From NCBI GenBank assembly GCA_951213105.1, contig OX578134.1:141300706-141364705 (forward strand): DNA of 64,000 bases, written 5' to 3'. This document shows, piece after piece, positions 34,885-47,745 of this stretch. Numbering within the stretch: the first letter of the stretch is position 1; each line of letters begins with the position of its first letter. The notes under the pieces are model-generated. The model saw only the letters and a list, made by a program, of their open reading frames with translations, made no database searches and was not told where the DNA came from. The position numbers were made by a program, and so were the translations under genes. The DNA is from Amaurobius ferox (lineage: Eukaryota; Arthropoda; Arachnida; Araneae; Amaurobiidae).

Positions 34885-35105
34885 TTATCGGTTCATTGGA
34901 GCCATTTTGAGAGAATGTTTACCATTAACCTATACTGTAGATATACAATATAATAACCGGCCTTGAGCAGAATTGATATCCGCAAATTTTGTGAACTTTC
35001 TGAAGTGCTTTCTCCTCTAGTACTAATTGATTTTTAAAGACTTTGCGAAGACGCAGCATTTCTCTGCTATTAACATTTTTCTGATAAGGAGGTTATCTTT
35101 AAGCC
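34885..35105 (-). pseudogene. Decayed exon relic Y (B2 copy)
   Basis: Counterpart of the B1 relic at 24885-25140, with the same landmarks (CGGTTCATTGGAGCC at the low end, TCTGATAAGGAGGTTATC at the high end). Stops occur in the frame that matches 7127-7414. Confidence 0.45.
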
Positions 35106-35478
35106 AGTTCCTACCATAGACTTGTTATTCGAATTCTCTATTTGCCAGTGATATATTAGGGGATGTGATAAGATTAGCCGTATTATTGAAATAATAGTGG
35201 ATGTCACGGTAATTGTTTGAAAACCGTTTAATTAAAAATCTACAAAAGTAAATGCTGATAATGATCTTTTTAGTTTTAATGTTAATTGTTTTCATTAATG
35301 TTACGAAATGTAACATACGTATGATGTGAACAATTTAACACATGCATTATCATTATTCTCCGAGTTATAACTCAGTTTCGAATATTGGTTTTGGATAATT
35401 TATGAAAAATTGGGGATTAAAAAAAAGAAAATGAGCTATTTATTAAAAAAAAGACGTCTGTATCAAATGAACGTTATT

Positions 35479-36330
35479 ACTTTCCTTATATACATAATGT
35501 ATAAGGAAAGTATTCAAGTAAGTCAAAAATTCGAATTCGAATTTTCGACGAGAGAGCACGTTTCAAGCATCCCTGATCACGAATCAAACATTTTTGAAGT
35601 GATGTCTGTGTGTGTATGTGTGTGTGTTTGTGTGTGTGTTTGTGTGTGTATGTGTGTGTGTTTGTGTGTGTGCGTGTGTGTGTGTGTGTGTGTCAGTGAA
35701 ACTGTGGAGACGATAACTGGCGAACGAGTAGACCGATTCGAACCAAATTTGGTACAAAATCCACAATCCGTAAACACTGGAAGCCTATTGTTTTTATACG
35801 CAATCGAATGTTCAGAACTCCCCTAAATTTTCGAATGAAATTTTGAAGAAATCGTCAAAAAATAAAAACCACTAATAAAGTTACGCAAATTGATATTTTT
35901 TATGTAATTTTTCATTAGAAAACAATTGAAATAAATTTTAGAACGCTAACAGGAACCGTTCTCGAGATATTGCACATTTTAAAAAAAAAATTCAAAAAAT
36001 CATATAAAATAGAAAAAAAAAATATTTCCTATTGAGAAACATGTTCACTTTCCATATGTAATATCATGCGAAAAATTGGGTGGCATCATTCTCGTGGATC
36101 CAGCTCATTCCATTCATGAAAGATGATGAAATGTTGCCAAATTAAAGAAAATCTCGCCAAATGGATAAAAATGAAGCTAAATAAATGAAAATGACGACTT
36201 ATTGTCGAAAATTCAATATCTTGAACAGAATATTAGTATCTACAATAAGAAAAACCTATTTTTTCTACTGTAAAAGTACATTCATTACATTATATAAGGA
36301 AAGTCATGTGTTGCCCACATCAAATTTTTT
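35479..36330. mobile_element. Helentron-like element with an empty site in B1 and B3
   Basis: B1 and B3 read AACGTTATTTAGATTAAGG without interruption (about 25481 and 56787). In B2 an 852-base element sits between ACGTTATT (35471-35478) and TAGATTAAGG (36331 on). It is therefore inserted between two T residues, with no target-site duplication beyond a possible single base. The element starts ACTTTCCTTATATACATAAT (hairpin) and ends TATATAAGGAAAGTCATGTG, then TTGCCCACATCAAATTTTT. T/T insertion without duplication, subterminal inverted repeats, a hairpin at one end and an internal microsatellite are published hallmarks of Helentrons and their non-autonomous HINE/DINE-like derivatives. It has no coding capacity of its own. 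Confidence 0.8.
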
Positions 36331-38168
36331 AGATTAAGGATTATTACGATCCATATTAGGGTTATACAATGAAACATAAAATACATGTCTTATAACGTGT
36401 TATAAACAGTCAAATAGTAATTAAGCGAAAGTAATATTTAAAAAATCTGAAATGTTAGTGTAATATTTCAGATTTATAAATTTTAGGTTAACATTTTTCG
36501 TTACACTTATTATTGAAAATGGTGTTTAAAGTATGAATGAACACAAATTCATAGGTATAATAGACTAGATTAAGTAAATAGTTCTAAAATAAACTCATGG
36601 TGGCATTTTAGAGCTCATAGGCTTGCATGTTGAAGATTTAAATATCCGCAACCAACTTTGAAAATCTAGAATTAATGAAACGAATAATATTTTTGGATAC
36701 TGTATTTACGTATGGTACCGCGTATGTTAAATTAATAGTTAACGAATTTATACATCTAAACTATTTAGAGTAAATTTATGTAATTTACGTCTTGTGAGCA
36801 AACAAATGTGATATTTGAAAATTATTAAAAACATTAAGAAATCATATATTACTGATTTTATATACATATCGAAATTTTCAGTTTTTGGAATTTACGTAAA
36901 ATTTTCGAATTTCAGTTGTAAATTTTGAATTTTTTTTAAATAGTTCAATATATTATAACCTGAAGTACATAAAAAAATTTGTAATATTTTTTAAACATTG
37001 ACTTATACAGCTTTAAAGTAAATTTGTTTCGTAATATTTACCGTCAGTTTAATTGAAGTATTTAATATATCGGAGACGGATGAAATTTTGAATTTAAATG
37101 CTTATAATATTAGGCGCAAACAAAATGGTAAGACTAGTATTAATAATTAAGTCACAAATATACCTAGGATTCTGGAAACGAAATATCAATTTAATGTCTT
37201 TAAGTATAATTCTTGTTTTCTTTCAAAATAAATTTCTTGTTGAATAAAAGGAAATATAATGATGCGTAGACATACTGATTTAACGAAGATTTCAAATTCA
37301 TTTGACATTTAATAATCTTTAAATTCTTGACTGAGATTTAAAGACATTTTAAAATTTAATTACTCTCCTTAGAATTGCATAGAAGTAAACCAAACAGTCG
37401 GTTTTAAATAAGAAGAGTTCAAAGGAAAATTTTTAGTATATAAAATTATTTTTTTACTTTTGCTAAAATTCTGTTTCTCTTCAAAAGTTTTACACTTGTT
37501 TTTCATCTTTGCGACAAAATAACAATAAAACTGAATTCAGCTACTTGTTTTCCAATGAAATTTTTATTTGTTTTGTTTATTTTCTATTTAGCTTTCTCAA
37601 CTCTCACAAGAGTCTTTCATTATATACGAACTCCATCTGCTGCCAAATATGAAATGCAACAACTTCCTGAAAAAAATAATTGCGGAGTGCAAGCTTCTGC
37701 ATGTGCATAAAAAAATATTTATTTATTTTGTTTCTATAACATGAAGAAGTATTAAGCATGTTTAAAGTTCCTTAATAATGAAAAGAAGTAGGATGACATG
37801 AAGGATCGTTTCCAAATCGAGTTTAAAAAGTAGTTATTGATTGAAATTTCTAGAAGAGACAAGGAACATATTTTGCATAAGCGACTTATATTGGTTTTGA
37901 GAAAGTAGTTGAGTGGTAAAATATGTGGCCTACAGACTCGAATATTATTTTATATTATGTTTAAAAGGAAATATCATTAAATTATTTCTAAAATTCTTAG
38001 TTATGTCAATCGAATGGTTTAATTTATGTGTATTGTCACATAATAAAATAAACTAGATGCCTTTAAGAATGCAAAAATAGTTTTTAAAAAGCTTCGGTTT
38101 AAACGAAAATTAGAAAATTTATGAAATAGAACCAACAGCAGTGGATTTCAAATATGATTTCATATATT

Positions 38169-38305
38169 ACATTCCTTACATACATAATGTATAAGGAAAG
38201 TATTGTGACGGGGTCGAAAATTCGAATTCGAGTTTTCGACGGGAGAGCAAGTTTCAAGCATCCATGATCACGAATCAAATATTTTTGATGTGATGTATGT
38301 GTGTT

Positions 38306-38357
<52 letters not shown>

Positions 38358-39121
38358 ATTGAGTCTGTGGAGACGATAACTGACGAACGAATGGACCGAT
38401 CCGAACGAAATTTGTACAAAAATCAAAATCCGTAAACACTGGAAGCCTATTGTTTTTATACGCAAACGAATGTTCAAAACACTACTAAATTTTCGAGTGA
38501 ATTTTTGAAAAAATCGTCAAAAAATCAAAACCGCTAATAAAGTTACGCAAATAGACATTTCTTATGTAATTTATCAGTAAAAAATGATGGGCATAAATTT
38601 TAGAACGCTAACATAAACCGTTCTCGAGATATTGCACATTTTAAAAAAAAATACAAAAAGTTATATAAGTTAAAAAATATATATATTTCCTATTGAGAAA
38701 CATGTTCACTTTTCATATGTAATGCCATGCGATAAATTTGGTGACATTATTCTCGAGGATCTAGCTCGTTCCATTCATGAAAAAATATGCTTTGAGTAAT
38801 ACTTTTGTATATGAACGCCAATAGTCATTTATCTGCTGTAATAATAACTTGCTTCTCCGTCCATAACGCTTGGCAAAATTTTGGTGACGAATTTGGCGGA
38901 ATGTCGCCAACTTGGCGACATTTTTAATTTTTGCCAAATTAACAAAAATCTCTCCAAATTGATAAAAATGACGCCAAATCAATGAAAATGTCGAGTAATT
39001 GAAGAAAATTCAATATCTTTGAAAGAATATAAGTATCTACTATAAGAATAACATTTTTTTAACTGTAAAAGTAGTAAATTCATTGCATTATATAAGGAAA
39101 GACATGTGTTGTCCACATCAG
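38169..39121. mobile_element. Helentron-like element (B2 counterpart of the B1 copy)
   Basis: Same insertion site and length class as 27332-28286: the left flank TTTCATATATT and the right flank leading to GCATCTGATTTTTTATT are shared. The GT run here (38297-38356) is the purest. The insertion predates the B duplication. Confidence 0.7.
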
Positions 39122-39729
39122 TTTTTTTTTTTTGCATCTGATTTTTTATTAAATATAATACATCAATTACATTTTGTGTGTAAAAAGTATGTAATTAATG
39201 TTCAAAGTATGTAGTACAATATGATCAAAAATTGAAATAACTCTTTTTAAATTATATTGATGCAATCTAAGGGGGGCATAGGACCTTTAAGCAATCGAAA
39301 TTCATTAAAAATAGAGTTATATTTACAATTTTTTAATTTTAACTAGGTGTATCTCAGATGTTCAAATTTTTTTCTCTAAACATATAGAAAACTTTTCTTA
39401 CTACACAAATTTTACTGAAGTCATATAATTATATGTACATTTTATATTGTTTTTTGAAATTTATACAATTTTGACTGACATAACGGTGTATGTAGCAGCC
39501 GCGCGCAAGATATTTCAAATAATATTATACTTATGGACTTCAATTTGATAATAATATATTTATAACTATTGCATCTTTAATTTGTACACACTTTTTAAAA
39601 TTTTGAAATAAATTTCATATTTTTAAAATTTAAACAAAATGAAATTTTCATTTTCCGTGTTAAAAAACATGAAATAAACCTCTTCACAATTCTTTTTTTA
39701 TTATTTATGGTGAATTTTTAAGTACAAAT

Positions 39730-40620
39730 TATATATATGGATGAAACAAGTAAGTCCAAAAAATTTGAAAGTGATTGGTTAAATATATTTTAAGATATGT
39801 TGCGCGCAAGGGCTAAAATCACATATCTGAGAAAAACAGCTTTAAAGTTTAAAAATACATTCAGTATTACTTATTATCTTATTTTACACCTTTAAATGCC
39901 TTCGGTTCATAAATAGCAGTTTCCTATGTCTGTTATGTAAGAAAAATCAAAAATCTTCTGCTTTTTAGGGGCTACTTGAGCTCTGTATGTTGCTTCGGAA
40001 ACTCGAACAGACGTTTCGCGCAGTAGTTTCTTGTTAGTCAGATGAAGCACGTTTACTAAATTTTTACTTATTTATGATTAATTTTATTCTATAAATTATG
40101 TATATAGATGAAACAAGTAAGAGCAAAAAATTTGAAAGTGATTTGTTACATATATTTTAAAATGTATTGCGCGCAAGTGTTAAAATCACATATCTGAGAA
40201 AAACAGCTTTAAAATTTAAAAATGCTTCAATGTTACTTATTATCTTATTTTGTACCTTAAACTACCTTTAGTTCATAATTAGCTCCTTCCTATGTCTGTT
40301 ATGTAAGAAAAATCAAAAAATTTCTGCCTTTTAGGGGCTACTTGAGCTCAATATGTTGCTTCGGAAGCTCGAACATCAGCTTCGTGTAGAAGTTTCTTGT
40401 CAGTCAGATGAAGAACATTTACTAAATTTTTACTTATTTAGGAGGAATTTCTTTTGTATAAATTGTATATATAGATGAAACAAGTAAGAGCAAAAACTTG
40501 AAAGTGATTAGTACAATATATTTTAAAATATATTGTACTGTGCGCAAAAATATATTGTGCTGTGCGCAAGTTGTAAAATCACATACCTGAGAAAAACAGC
40601 TGCAGTGGTACTTTGATAAA
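39730..40620. repeat. 367-bp tandem units inside the DNA transposon
   Basis: The landmark ATGAAACAAGTAAG starts near 39741, 40108 and 40475, giving a period of about 367. Each unit also carries TGCGCGCAAG (TGTGCGCAAG in the third) and a GAGAAAAACAGCT block. The first two have GGGGCTACTTGAGCTC between them. Subterminal tandem repeats can bind transposase; here that is only a possibility. Confidence 0.8.
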
Positions 40621-40912
40621 CTGAAACTCTAGTGACAAGAAAAGAATGAGTTACAGAAAATTTGACGTATTGAAATTGCTTAAAATTACAAAAATATGTA
40701 ACAAATATGACTTTCGCACATGGAAAATTTTGAGTTATCGCAGTTCGGATAATTAATGTTTGGCTGTAGTTTATTATACATTCTGTGTTATTTTATATCT
40801 AATTTAGCATCAAAATGCACCTGATGCATAAGTAATTCCTTCCTCTTCCTCTTGTCTTTGAAAATCAAATGTTTCCTGACTTTAACGAGCTTTTCGAACT
40901 TAATATGTAGTG

Positions 40913-41815
40913 CTAGAGGCTTGAAATTCCATCACATTCCATTTTTCCGGCACTACCCGAATGGTTTTTTGAACACACTATTTTACGATTATTTTTCCCC
41001 TTTTCATACCGAGGGCCACTTTTCTTACTTCTGTAGCTGTTGCAGCCTTTACAAAAAGAAGACATTACTTCGGTTTCAATAACCTTCCCGCTTTCTGCTC
41101 CGATTAGTGTACACACACCTACAAGTGGCGAACGCCCCCTGGTTTTCCAACTACCATCTCCACTTACAGTAATATCTTTCGATCCATTTGATAATTCTCT
41201 TTCGTCCTGGACAGCAGTTTTCATTGAAGATTTAGCTACAACAGATGTGGCATTTAAAATCCTGCGATTAATTTTATTATGTGATTTCTGAGAAACATGC
41301 GCTGGAAGACCCATCGTAGAACAAAAAGTAGATCAAGCCGATAAACCCTGCCCTATACATCGCATAGAAAATACAACACTTCTGTTTATTTCTGGAATAT
41401 TTTTCTTAACACCAAGCATTTTTGTATTTTTCACAGACTTTAGTTCCATCACAGCTATCACAATATACAAGAAATGTTGATGCTAAACCCATTGAAGATT
41501 TTTCACGTATATTTATTGTTCCATGACATATTTTGCAGCACAAAATATTTGCAAGCTCCTTGAAAAGTACTGATATATCAGCCATTCTATATTAATGTTC
41601 TTCAGATGAAATATGTGACTTATCAAGTGAAAGTTCATCTTTTGAACTGAATTTTTTTTTTACTTGAAGTACTTAGCTTAGGCGTAGAATCAACATTTTG
41701 TCATTCGAACACTTTCGGATTGTTTTTGTTTTTAATTACATACATATTTCATTGAAAACGTCTTCTTTTCGTTCCTTTACCAGAACGAGATTTAGTTGCC
41801 GGTGTATCCATTATT
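40913..41815 (-). pseudogene. Decayed 'Mutator-like' (PF20700-type) transposase
   Basis: Reading on the minus strand, an N-terminal basic stretch starts near 41811 (MDTPATKSRSGKGTKRRR). A CxxC-rich part follows (ILCCKICHG, then VYCDSC) near 41580-41455. Next come PEINRSVVFSMRCIGQGLSA and a stop. The longest open piece (133 codons, 40913-41314) has AHVSQKSHNKINRRILN, VSGDGSWKTRGRSP, GVCTLIGAESGKVIETEVMS, SSFCKGCNSY and NHSGSAGKMECDG. The order DGSWxxRG, then SGKVIxxEVMS, then CxGC, then NxSGSxGxME is characteristic of a transposase family widespread in arthropods. Only the first catalytic Asp region is visible. The C-terminal half beyond about 40910 is not recognisable and is replaced by tandem repeats. 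Non-autonomous. Confidence 0.75.
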
Positions 41816-43974
41816 AGAAAGCAAAAAGCAAAAAGTTTATATTAAAAAATTGCACCAAACAGTCTTGTACGTTGAAGTTTACACAAATAAATATGCAAAC
41901 GTGAAGAAGTTTGTAATGTATAATTATAAAATAGATTAACTGTATTTTAGTTCAAAGTTCTGATGCTTAAACATCATAAATGCAGTAAATCAATCGTAAA
42001 AAATAAGAAAATATAATGAAAAGAAATTGCGAAACTCAGAAGAAATTCTCCACGTTATAAACAAGTTAACGGCTCTAGAATATAAACAAACTGGGCTGAG
42101 CAGTTCAGTAGAGATGAGTAGTTGCCTTCCTACTGCTGCAGAAATAATTAAATAAATAATTAAGACAGGGTGGTAGAAAAAGTATTAGATTTACATGACA
42201 AAACAGCAAACTGCAAACGTAAACAAATTGTGACGTCCCTTTAAAAATGGCGGCGATGGCTGACATGAGAAAATTTTCAAAAGTGTATGTTGCATAAAAG
42301 CTCATAACTTTAGAAATAATGCGAATTTTAGAATGCGGTTTTTTGCACAGTGTTCAGAAATGTTCAAATATTCAGAATAAAATAAAATTGAAAAATTGAT
42401 TTTTTGAAGGTTTAAAGGTCCTATGCCCCCCCCCCAAGTTGTTAAATCAATATTTTATGGTAGTGTAATTGAATCTATATCTTAAATGTCTTTATATATT
42501 TTTTCGATACATTTCCTTGCTTTCTTAACGTTCTTAGAAATCTAGGAATAAAAATGTCCAGCGTATACAAAGCAAAAAATACACGAATGGTATTGATTTT
42601 ATAAAAAAATATCTCAAATAATCTGTTGGATATTTAATTATCTACTACATACAATGTATAATTATCTTAAAACACATTTGAAATTTAATGACATTTTTCA
42701 AATTATTTTTCAATTTCATAGTTTCTTTTACTTTACTAAAACGACTATGTCTAAACTAAAAGAGAGATAATATCTAAATATTATATTTTTGTTAAACAGA
42801 AATAGATGAGTAAATCAATGCACTTTAAACAGCGTTTCTCTTGTCTATCACATTTTTATATGTTGAGCGCGTTTAATTTCTTATCAGTATATTAATGAAA
42901 ATCTATAACCACCTACATTTTCCAATGAAATTATTTACTCTCTTTTGCTATTTTTTACTTTATTCTTCTTCAATCTAGCAGTTTTTAATATTTGAAACTT
43001 TCATCTGTTGTCAAATCTGAAATGGAATATCTTGCAAGAAAAACAGAACAGCAAAGAAAAGTACCTGAGTGTGCATAAAATGTCTACATTTTTTCTTTGT
43101 TTCTAGAACATATGAATATAATGAAAATTCTCAAAACCTCCTCATAGTCAGGATGGTTGTATTATGACTATTTTTATGTTCAATTTAAATGTGGTTATTG
43201 ATTAAAATCCTTTAACAAACAAGTCAAATATTTTGGATAGGGATCCGTTAATTTTGACCCGTTAATCGGACCAGTTTGGCCAGCACTTCATTTAAACATC
43301 GTTCAATCACCTAAAAATCGTGCTGTTACCTAAAAATCGTGTCAACCACATTCAGCGCAATTAGTGTAAATTATATTTTGACCACAACACAAAAGTATAA
43401 CTATTCGACAATATCCAATTCATAAGATTTATCCGGTTTTGTTATTGTGCATCGTATTTAATTTCATTTTTCTAAGTACACAATCGAAATGTATAAAATA
43501 TTAATTATCACTAAGAAAACTTCCTCAAAACTGTAAATTTTCTTATGCCAGCTAACACTGGGAAACTAGGCAGAACCACACACATGATAAAATATTTATA
43601 GAAATTGTGGTGAAAAATTCTTGACATTAGAGTTTATTATTTTTTATAAATAATAAATCTCTTTGATTGAATTATTATTCTAAATTAATACTGATTGTGA
43701 ATCGAATAGTTCGTACATTGCATCGTGACCGCATTATAACACAAGGTTATATCTTTGCACGAGTTCCTAAAATATAATCATTAATTAATATACTACACAT
43801 TGAGTTCCACATTTTTAACTATTAAAATAAATATTATTTATTTACACATGTTATGGCTAAGGTTAAAACTACTTTGATTTTAATAATTGCTTAAGGAGAA
43901 AATGTACGTGTTAGAGCAGGCTTTATAATATAATCCCAAAATCAACATTTGACCTAATCTATACGCAGATTGGC

Positions 43975-44650
43975 ATATAATTCTGTTTGTCGGTCTGTTG
44001 CTCATCATGCTTGGAATTTTGGCCTTTCTTTTTTCTTATCTTTTGAGGCCAGCTTTCTATTTTCAAACTCACTCTCAAATTCCAACAGAACCACTAAACT
44101 GCTTGTAAACACGACTCTCTTAGACAGTCATTTCCTGAATATGAACGCTAATGGGCAGTCATTCTTGTTGACAGTTCTCTCTCTCTCTCCTTGAATTTCA
44201 ATTTTCATATATTTAGCGGATTTTCTATTTGTTGCCACATCACTTTGCCGGACGTCCAGATACGCTCTCCGTATCTCTCATTGATTGCTCCTCAGTGCAA
44301 TGTAGCAACACTTCGTCATTGGACACCCGATTTTGAAATGATGTTTAGTTACAGCCTCGGTACTTACGATATATCTGCCACTATCACACCTGTAATTTAT
44401 GTCAAGTGAATTTATGAGGGTCATGACCCTCTGGTCCAAAACAGTCGTAAAACGACTCCTACCAGTCCACGCCTTATTCTGTTGTATATTTGTAAATATT
44501 AAAACTGCATAAATGCCTTCTGCTCTCAAAGAAATATAATATTGAACAAAAAACTCTGATGTTGGAAACACATGATTTTCCCCATATAGTGCAAGTAATT
44601 CTTTCAATGCGAAATAATGTTGGACCAGATCCACGGCAAAACTTTTTCAT
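43975..44650 (-). mobile_element. LTR- or promoter-like repeat fragment (A2 copy)
   Basis: Counterpart of 9290-9960. A minus-strand open stretch of 118 codons (44278-44634) shares FTTVLDQRVMT and YAVLIFTNIQ with A1, but the sequence changes are mostly amino-acid altering, arguing against present coding. The TATA-like box is altered to TATATGAAA. Confidence 0.35.
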
Positions 44651-44794
44651 TTTGAAAAGTATTCTAACATATAGCACTTTTCTGTATGTTAACATGCAAA
44701 ATTATTAAGTACCAAAGCAGCTTAAATATAACTGGACAATTGGGGATATTCCTAAAATGTACTGAGCAAAATAATCCATTATATTAAATTATGT

Positions 44795-45465
44795 TAATTA
44801 CAATTTCATCAAATTGGCATCAATTTCGTAACTTTAGCGTCATGTTTGTCAATTTGCGCCATTTTCATCAATTTGGCGTCATTTTCGTCAATTTGACCCC
44901 ATATCAAAAAGTCTCACAGGTGCGATATTTTGCCAAACTAGTCGATAATATTGCCAATTTTTTGCCACGTGTTACATATTTGATAATACTTACTATTCTT
45001 CTGTTTATGTATTTTTTGATACGTTTATTTGAAAAACCTGCATTATCTTGAGAACGATTCAAGGTATCTTTCGAAAGTTTATGTCTTCCGTTTTAGAATA
45101 AAGATATACGTAAATAAATGACTAATTATTATTTTCGAATGTCATTTTTTTTTTCATGAATCTTTTAAAAATTCATTTAAAAATTCGAAGGTTTTTCGAA
45201 CTTTCGATTGTATTTAAAATCAATAGGGTTGAAGAATTCACTGATCGTAATAATTATTTCAAATTATGTTTGAGGAGTTACATTCTTTCATGAAAGATTG
45301 CATCGACTGATTCGCGAACACACATACGTATGCACATGTATCACCTCAAAAATATTTGACTCTAGTTCAAGGATGCTTGAAACGTTTTTTTCTGTTGAAA
45401 ACTCGAGTTTGAATTTTCAACCCCGTCACAATAATTTACTTATACATTATACGATATAGTGGGGA
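44795..45465. mobile_element. Diverged Helentron-like element (A2)
   Basis: Counterpart of 10095-10770 in the same orientation, with the GTCAATTTGCGCCATTTTCA stretch, the CACACATACG remnant of the microsatellite and the TCAACCCCGTCACAATAATT end block. Confidence 0.65.
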
Positions 45466-45789
45466 AAATAAAAATACTGCAAACAAATGTTATTATGTGT
45501 GCGCCCCCAACATTTTACTACATTCTGTTAATTCTATTCAGTTCATTAGGCATGGTGTTTCATCTATAAACCGATTTCGGCGATATTCACCTAAACTATA
45601 TGCTTTTTTACCACTGTTCAAAACAAGATGTTCAAAATAATAAATACAATTAAAGAAAAAGAAGGCAAAATAAGAAAATTATTTGAAGCACTATTTTACC
45701 ATACACATTTTCAAAGTTTAGAAGAACGACAGACATAAATCCGAAAATATCTGCAAGAAAATAATGCATTTCCGCATTTCCTTAAAAAT

Positions 45790-46140
45790 ATGGACGTGCA
45801 TAAGTGTTTTTACAAAAACCCAGAGCCATGAAATTGGGCTCATTAAAGCAAAAATTCAGTCATTTGTGCCAGCCCCCAAAGTGTTTCGGAATTACTTTCT
45901 GAGCAAAATTGAAAGAAGTTTTCGTAATATATTGGTTACTAGAAGACATTTTGAAAGAAAAGTCAAGAATCTACCACCCTAAGCAAGTAAGATAGCAGCT
46001 TCGAGCAGCATCGATATCCGTTAATTCGTTGAACTTTTGAACGTTCGTTCCCGTCGTACGCTAATTTATTTTTGAAGATTCGGAGTCGAAACAGAGCTCC
46101 TCTGCCATTAACTGTTTTCTGATAAGAGGTAATTTATAAA
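45790..46140 (-). pseudogene. Decayed exon relic Y (A2 copy)
   Basis: Minus-strand relative of 7127-7414. It retains FNFAQKVIPK and FNEPNFMALGFCKNTY in the matching frame, closer to the 7127-7414 frame than A1 is, but still has stops. 45919-46058 is identical to A1 11228-11367. Confidence 0.55.
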
Positions 46141-47619
46141 ACAGTTCCTGTCATTGACTCTATGTCTCGACTTTCCATTAATCAGGCTGTTATGAAATGT
46201 AGGCAGCAATGTGATTAATGTTTGTATTGGAAATACGGTGGCTGGTAGAATTTTACTAAATTGAAATATTAATTCGGATAAACGTATGCTGGTAAGTGTT
46301 GTCTTATGAATAATTATGTCATATCACAATCGATTTTGCAAAATGTTTTGTTTATTATGTGAATGTTTTGTAAAAGAACAAGTGTTATTAAAATGGTTCT
46401 GATAAGTGATGGAGTTTCTAATAATGTTTCGGGACAACTTATATAGTAGAAATCTAATCGTGGTATAATTCATTAGGGGCCAATAATTCTCTTAACGAAA
46501 CAACTAAACAATATATTTTTCTGAAAATCATTGCAGATACACTGATTTGAAAATCTTTGCGGATTTACAGATTCAGTAAAATCTTTGCAGACATATTTAT
46601 TCAGAATAATATTTGCACACAAACAGAGTCAGAATAATCTCTGCAAATATACTAATTCAAAATAATCTTTGCAGATATACTGGTGAAATTTAAGGGGAGA
46701 TTTCAAAACTGTATTATTGACTTCTCTGTCAATCATAAAAAAGCTGTTTTTTACCCTTCAAACCGAATGGCTAATTAATTTGTGTATTTAAGTTATATTT
46801 TTACAAAGTTTACTTTATTGTGTTATTATTGCAGCAAATTTTGAGAGAAGAGTTGATTGAATAATGTTTTGCTTTTGTATTCTTAATATTAAATTATTTA
46901 TTCGTGTAGTTAGTATTAATATAAAATTGTAGTTTAAAACCTACATTAAAGCAAGTGATAAATTTGTGACGAATTTTTTGTATCTCAAAAAATTGTATGA
47001 ATATTGTACAACACTATTGGTGATTCGAATTATTTTCGAACTCGCACGTTGATTTTTGACAATAGACACATTTTATCTGATATCACGCCTGACGCAGAAT
47101 ACCTAAATCTATTTACATTCATTTTTCATGCAGAATCCTGGGGATGAATCCTAAAATATGGTGCAATTCTATCCACCGTCATTAGTTCGAATTACTGCTG
47201 TAAATACATAAGGACATCTTCCTTTCTAACCTAGACTGCATTCTGTGATAACGGTTTAAGGAAATCACAGACGGAAGTTGTATAAACAAAATTTATTATG
47301 AGAAAATATTGGTTAGGAGCATGGACATAATTTAGCCTGAGATCAAAAACAATTTCGAGAGGATAGTACATATAGGAGTACATAAAGCAATAACACCAGG
47401 TATCACTCAGTTCGTGGGGCATTAAAAATTCACCAGTGGTCTCTTTTCCCTATAGCTACAAACCTCTTAAAACAAAGAAATTAAATATGAAAAGCAAGTT
47501 CTATATTCATAAAACACAAAATCTGCCTATAGAGGACCCATTGCAAACCACGGATGATAATATCTGAAATGAAAGTTTCGTTTGGCCTGAGATAAAGTGT
47601 AAAATAATTTTCTTCGTGA

Positions 47620-47745
47620 AAGGACTGAAAGACTGAAATTTCCTGGAAGTACTGGAGGACTGAAATTGAATGGAAGGACTGAAGGACTGAAATTGCCTGG
47701 AAGGACTGGAGGACTAAAATTGAGTGGAAGGACTGAAATTGCCAG
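47620..47745. repeat. 27-bp minisatellite (A2 copy, 4.7 units)
   Basis: Same unit as 12913-13011, with one more repeat. Confidence 0.85.

Larger units (their letters stand above)
39271..42435 (-). mobile_element. DNA transposon with 20-bp TIRs (PF20700-type transposase)
   Basis: Terminal inverted repeats: GGGGGGCATAGGACCTTTAA at 39271-39290, and its reverse complement at 42412-42431 with the C run extended to 42435. The site is uninterrupted in B1 (GCAATATAAGTTG near 28434) and in B3. Flanks in B2 are TCTAA on the left and AAGTTG on the right, giving a 2-bp AA duplication, or TAA with one changed base. The minus strand carries a decayed transposase. Its 3' side holds about 2.5 tandem copies of a 367-bp unit (39730-40620). 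Confidence 0.85.
32095..42641. repeat. Segmental duplication block B, copy B2
   Basis: Matches B1 through 42641 with two additions: a Helentron-like element (35479-36330) and a DNA transposon (39271-42435). At about 42642 it jumps directly to the left edge of A2, so the last 1.3 kb of B (including module X3 and the SINE) is missing. The shared poly-C/CRE block is at 32914-32943. About 185 bases near 32955-33140 are present here and in B3 but differ from B1. Confidence 0.9.

Noticed and set aside
35606..35692. Long frames of repeated V/C or T/H residues over GT runs (also at 27462 and 38297).
   Set aside because: These are dinucleotide microsatellites inside a non-coding transposon and are open only because the repeat has no stops.
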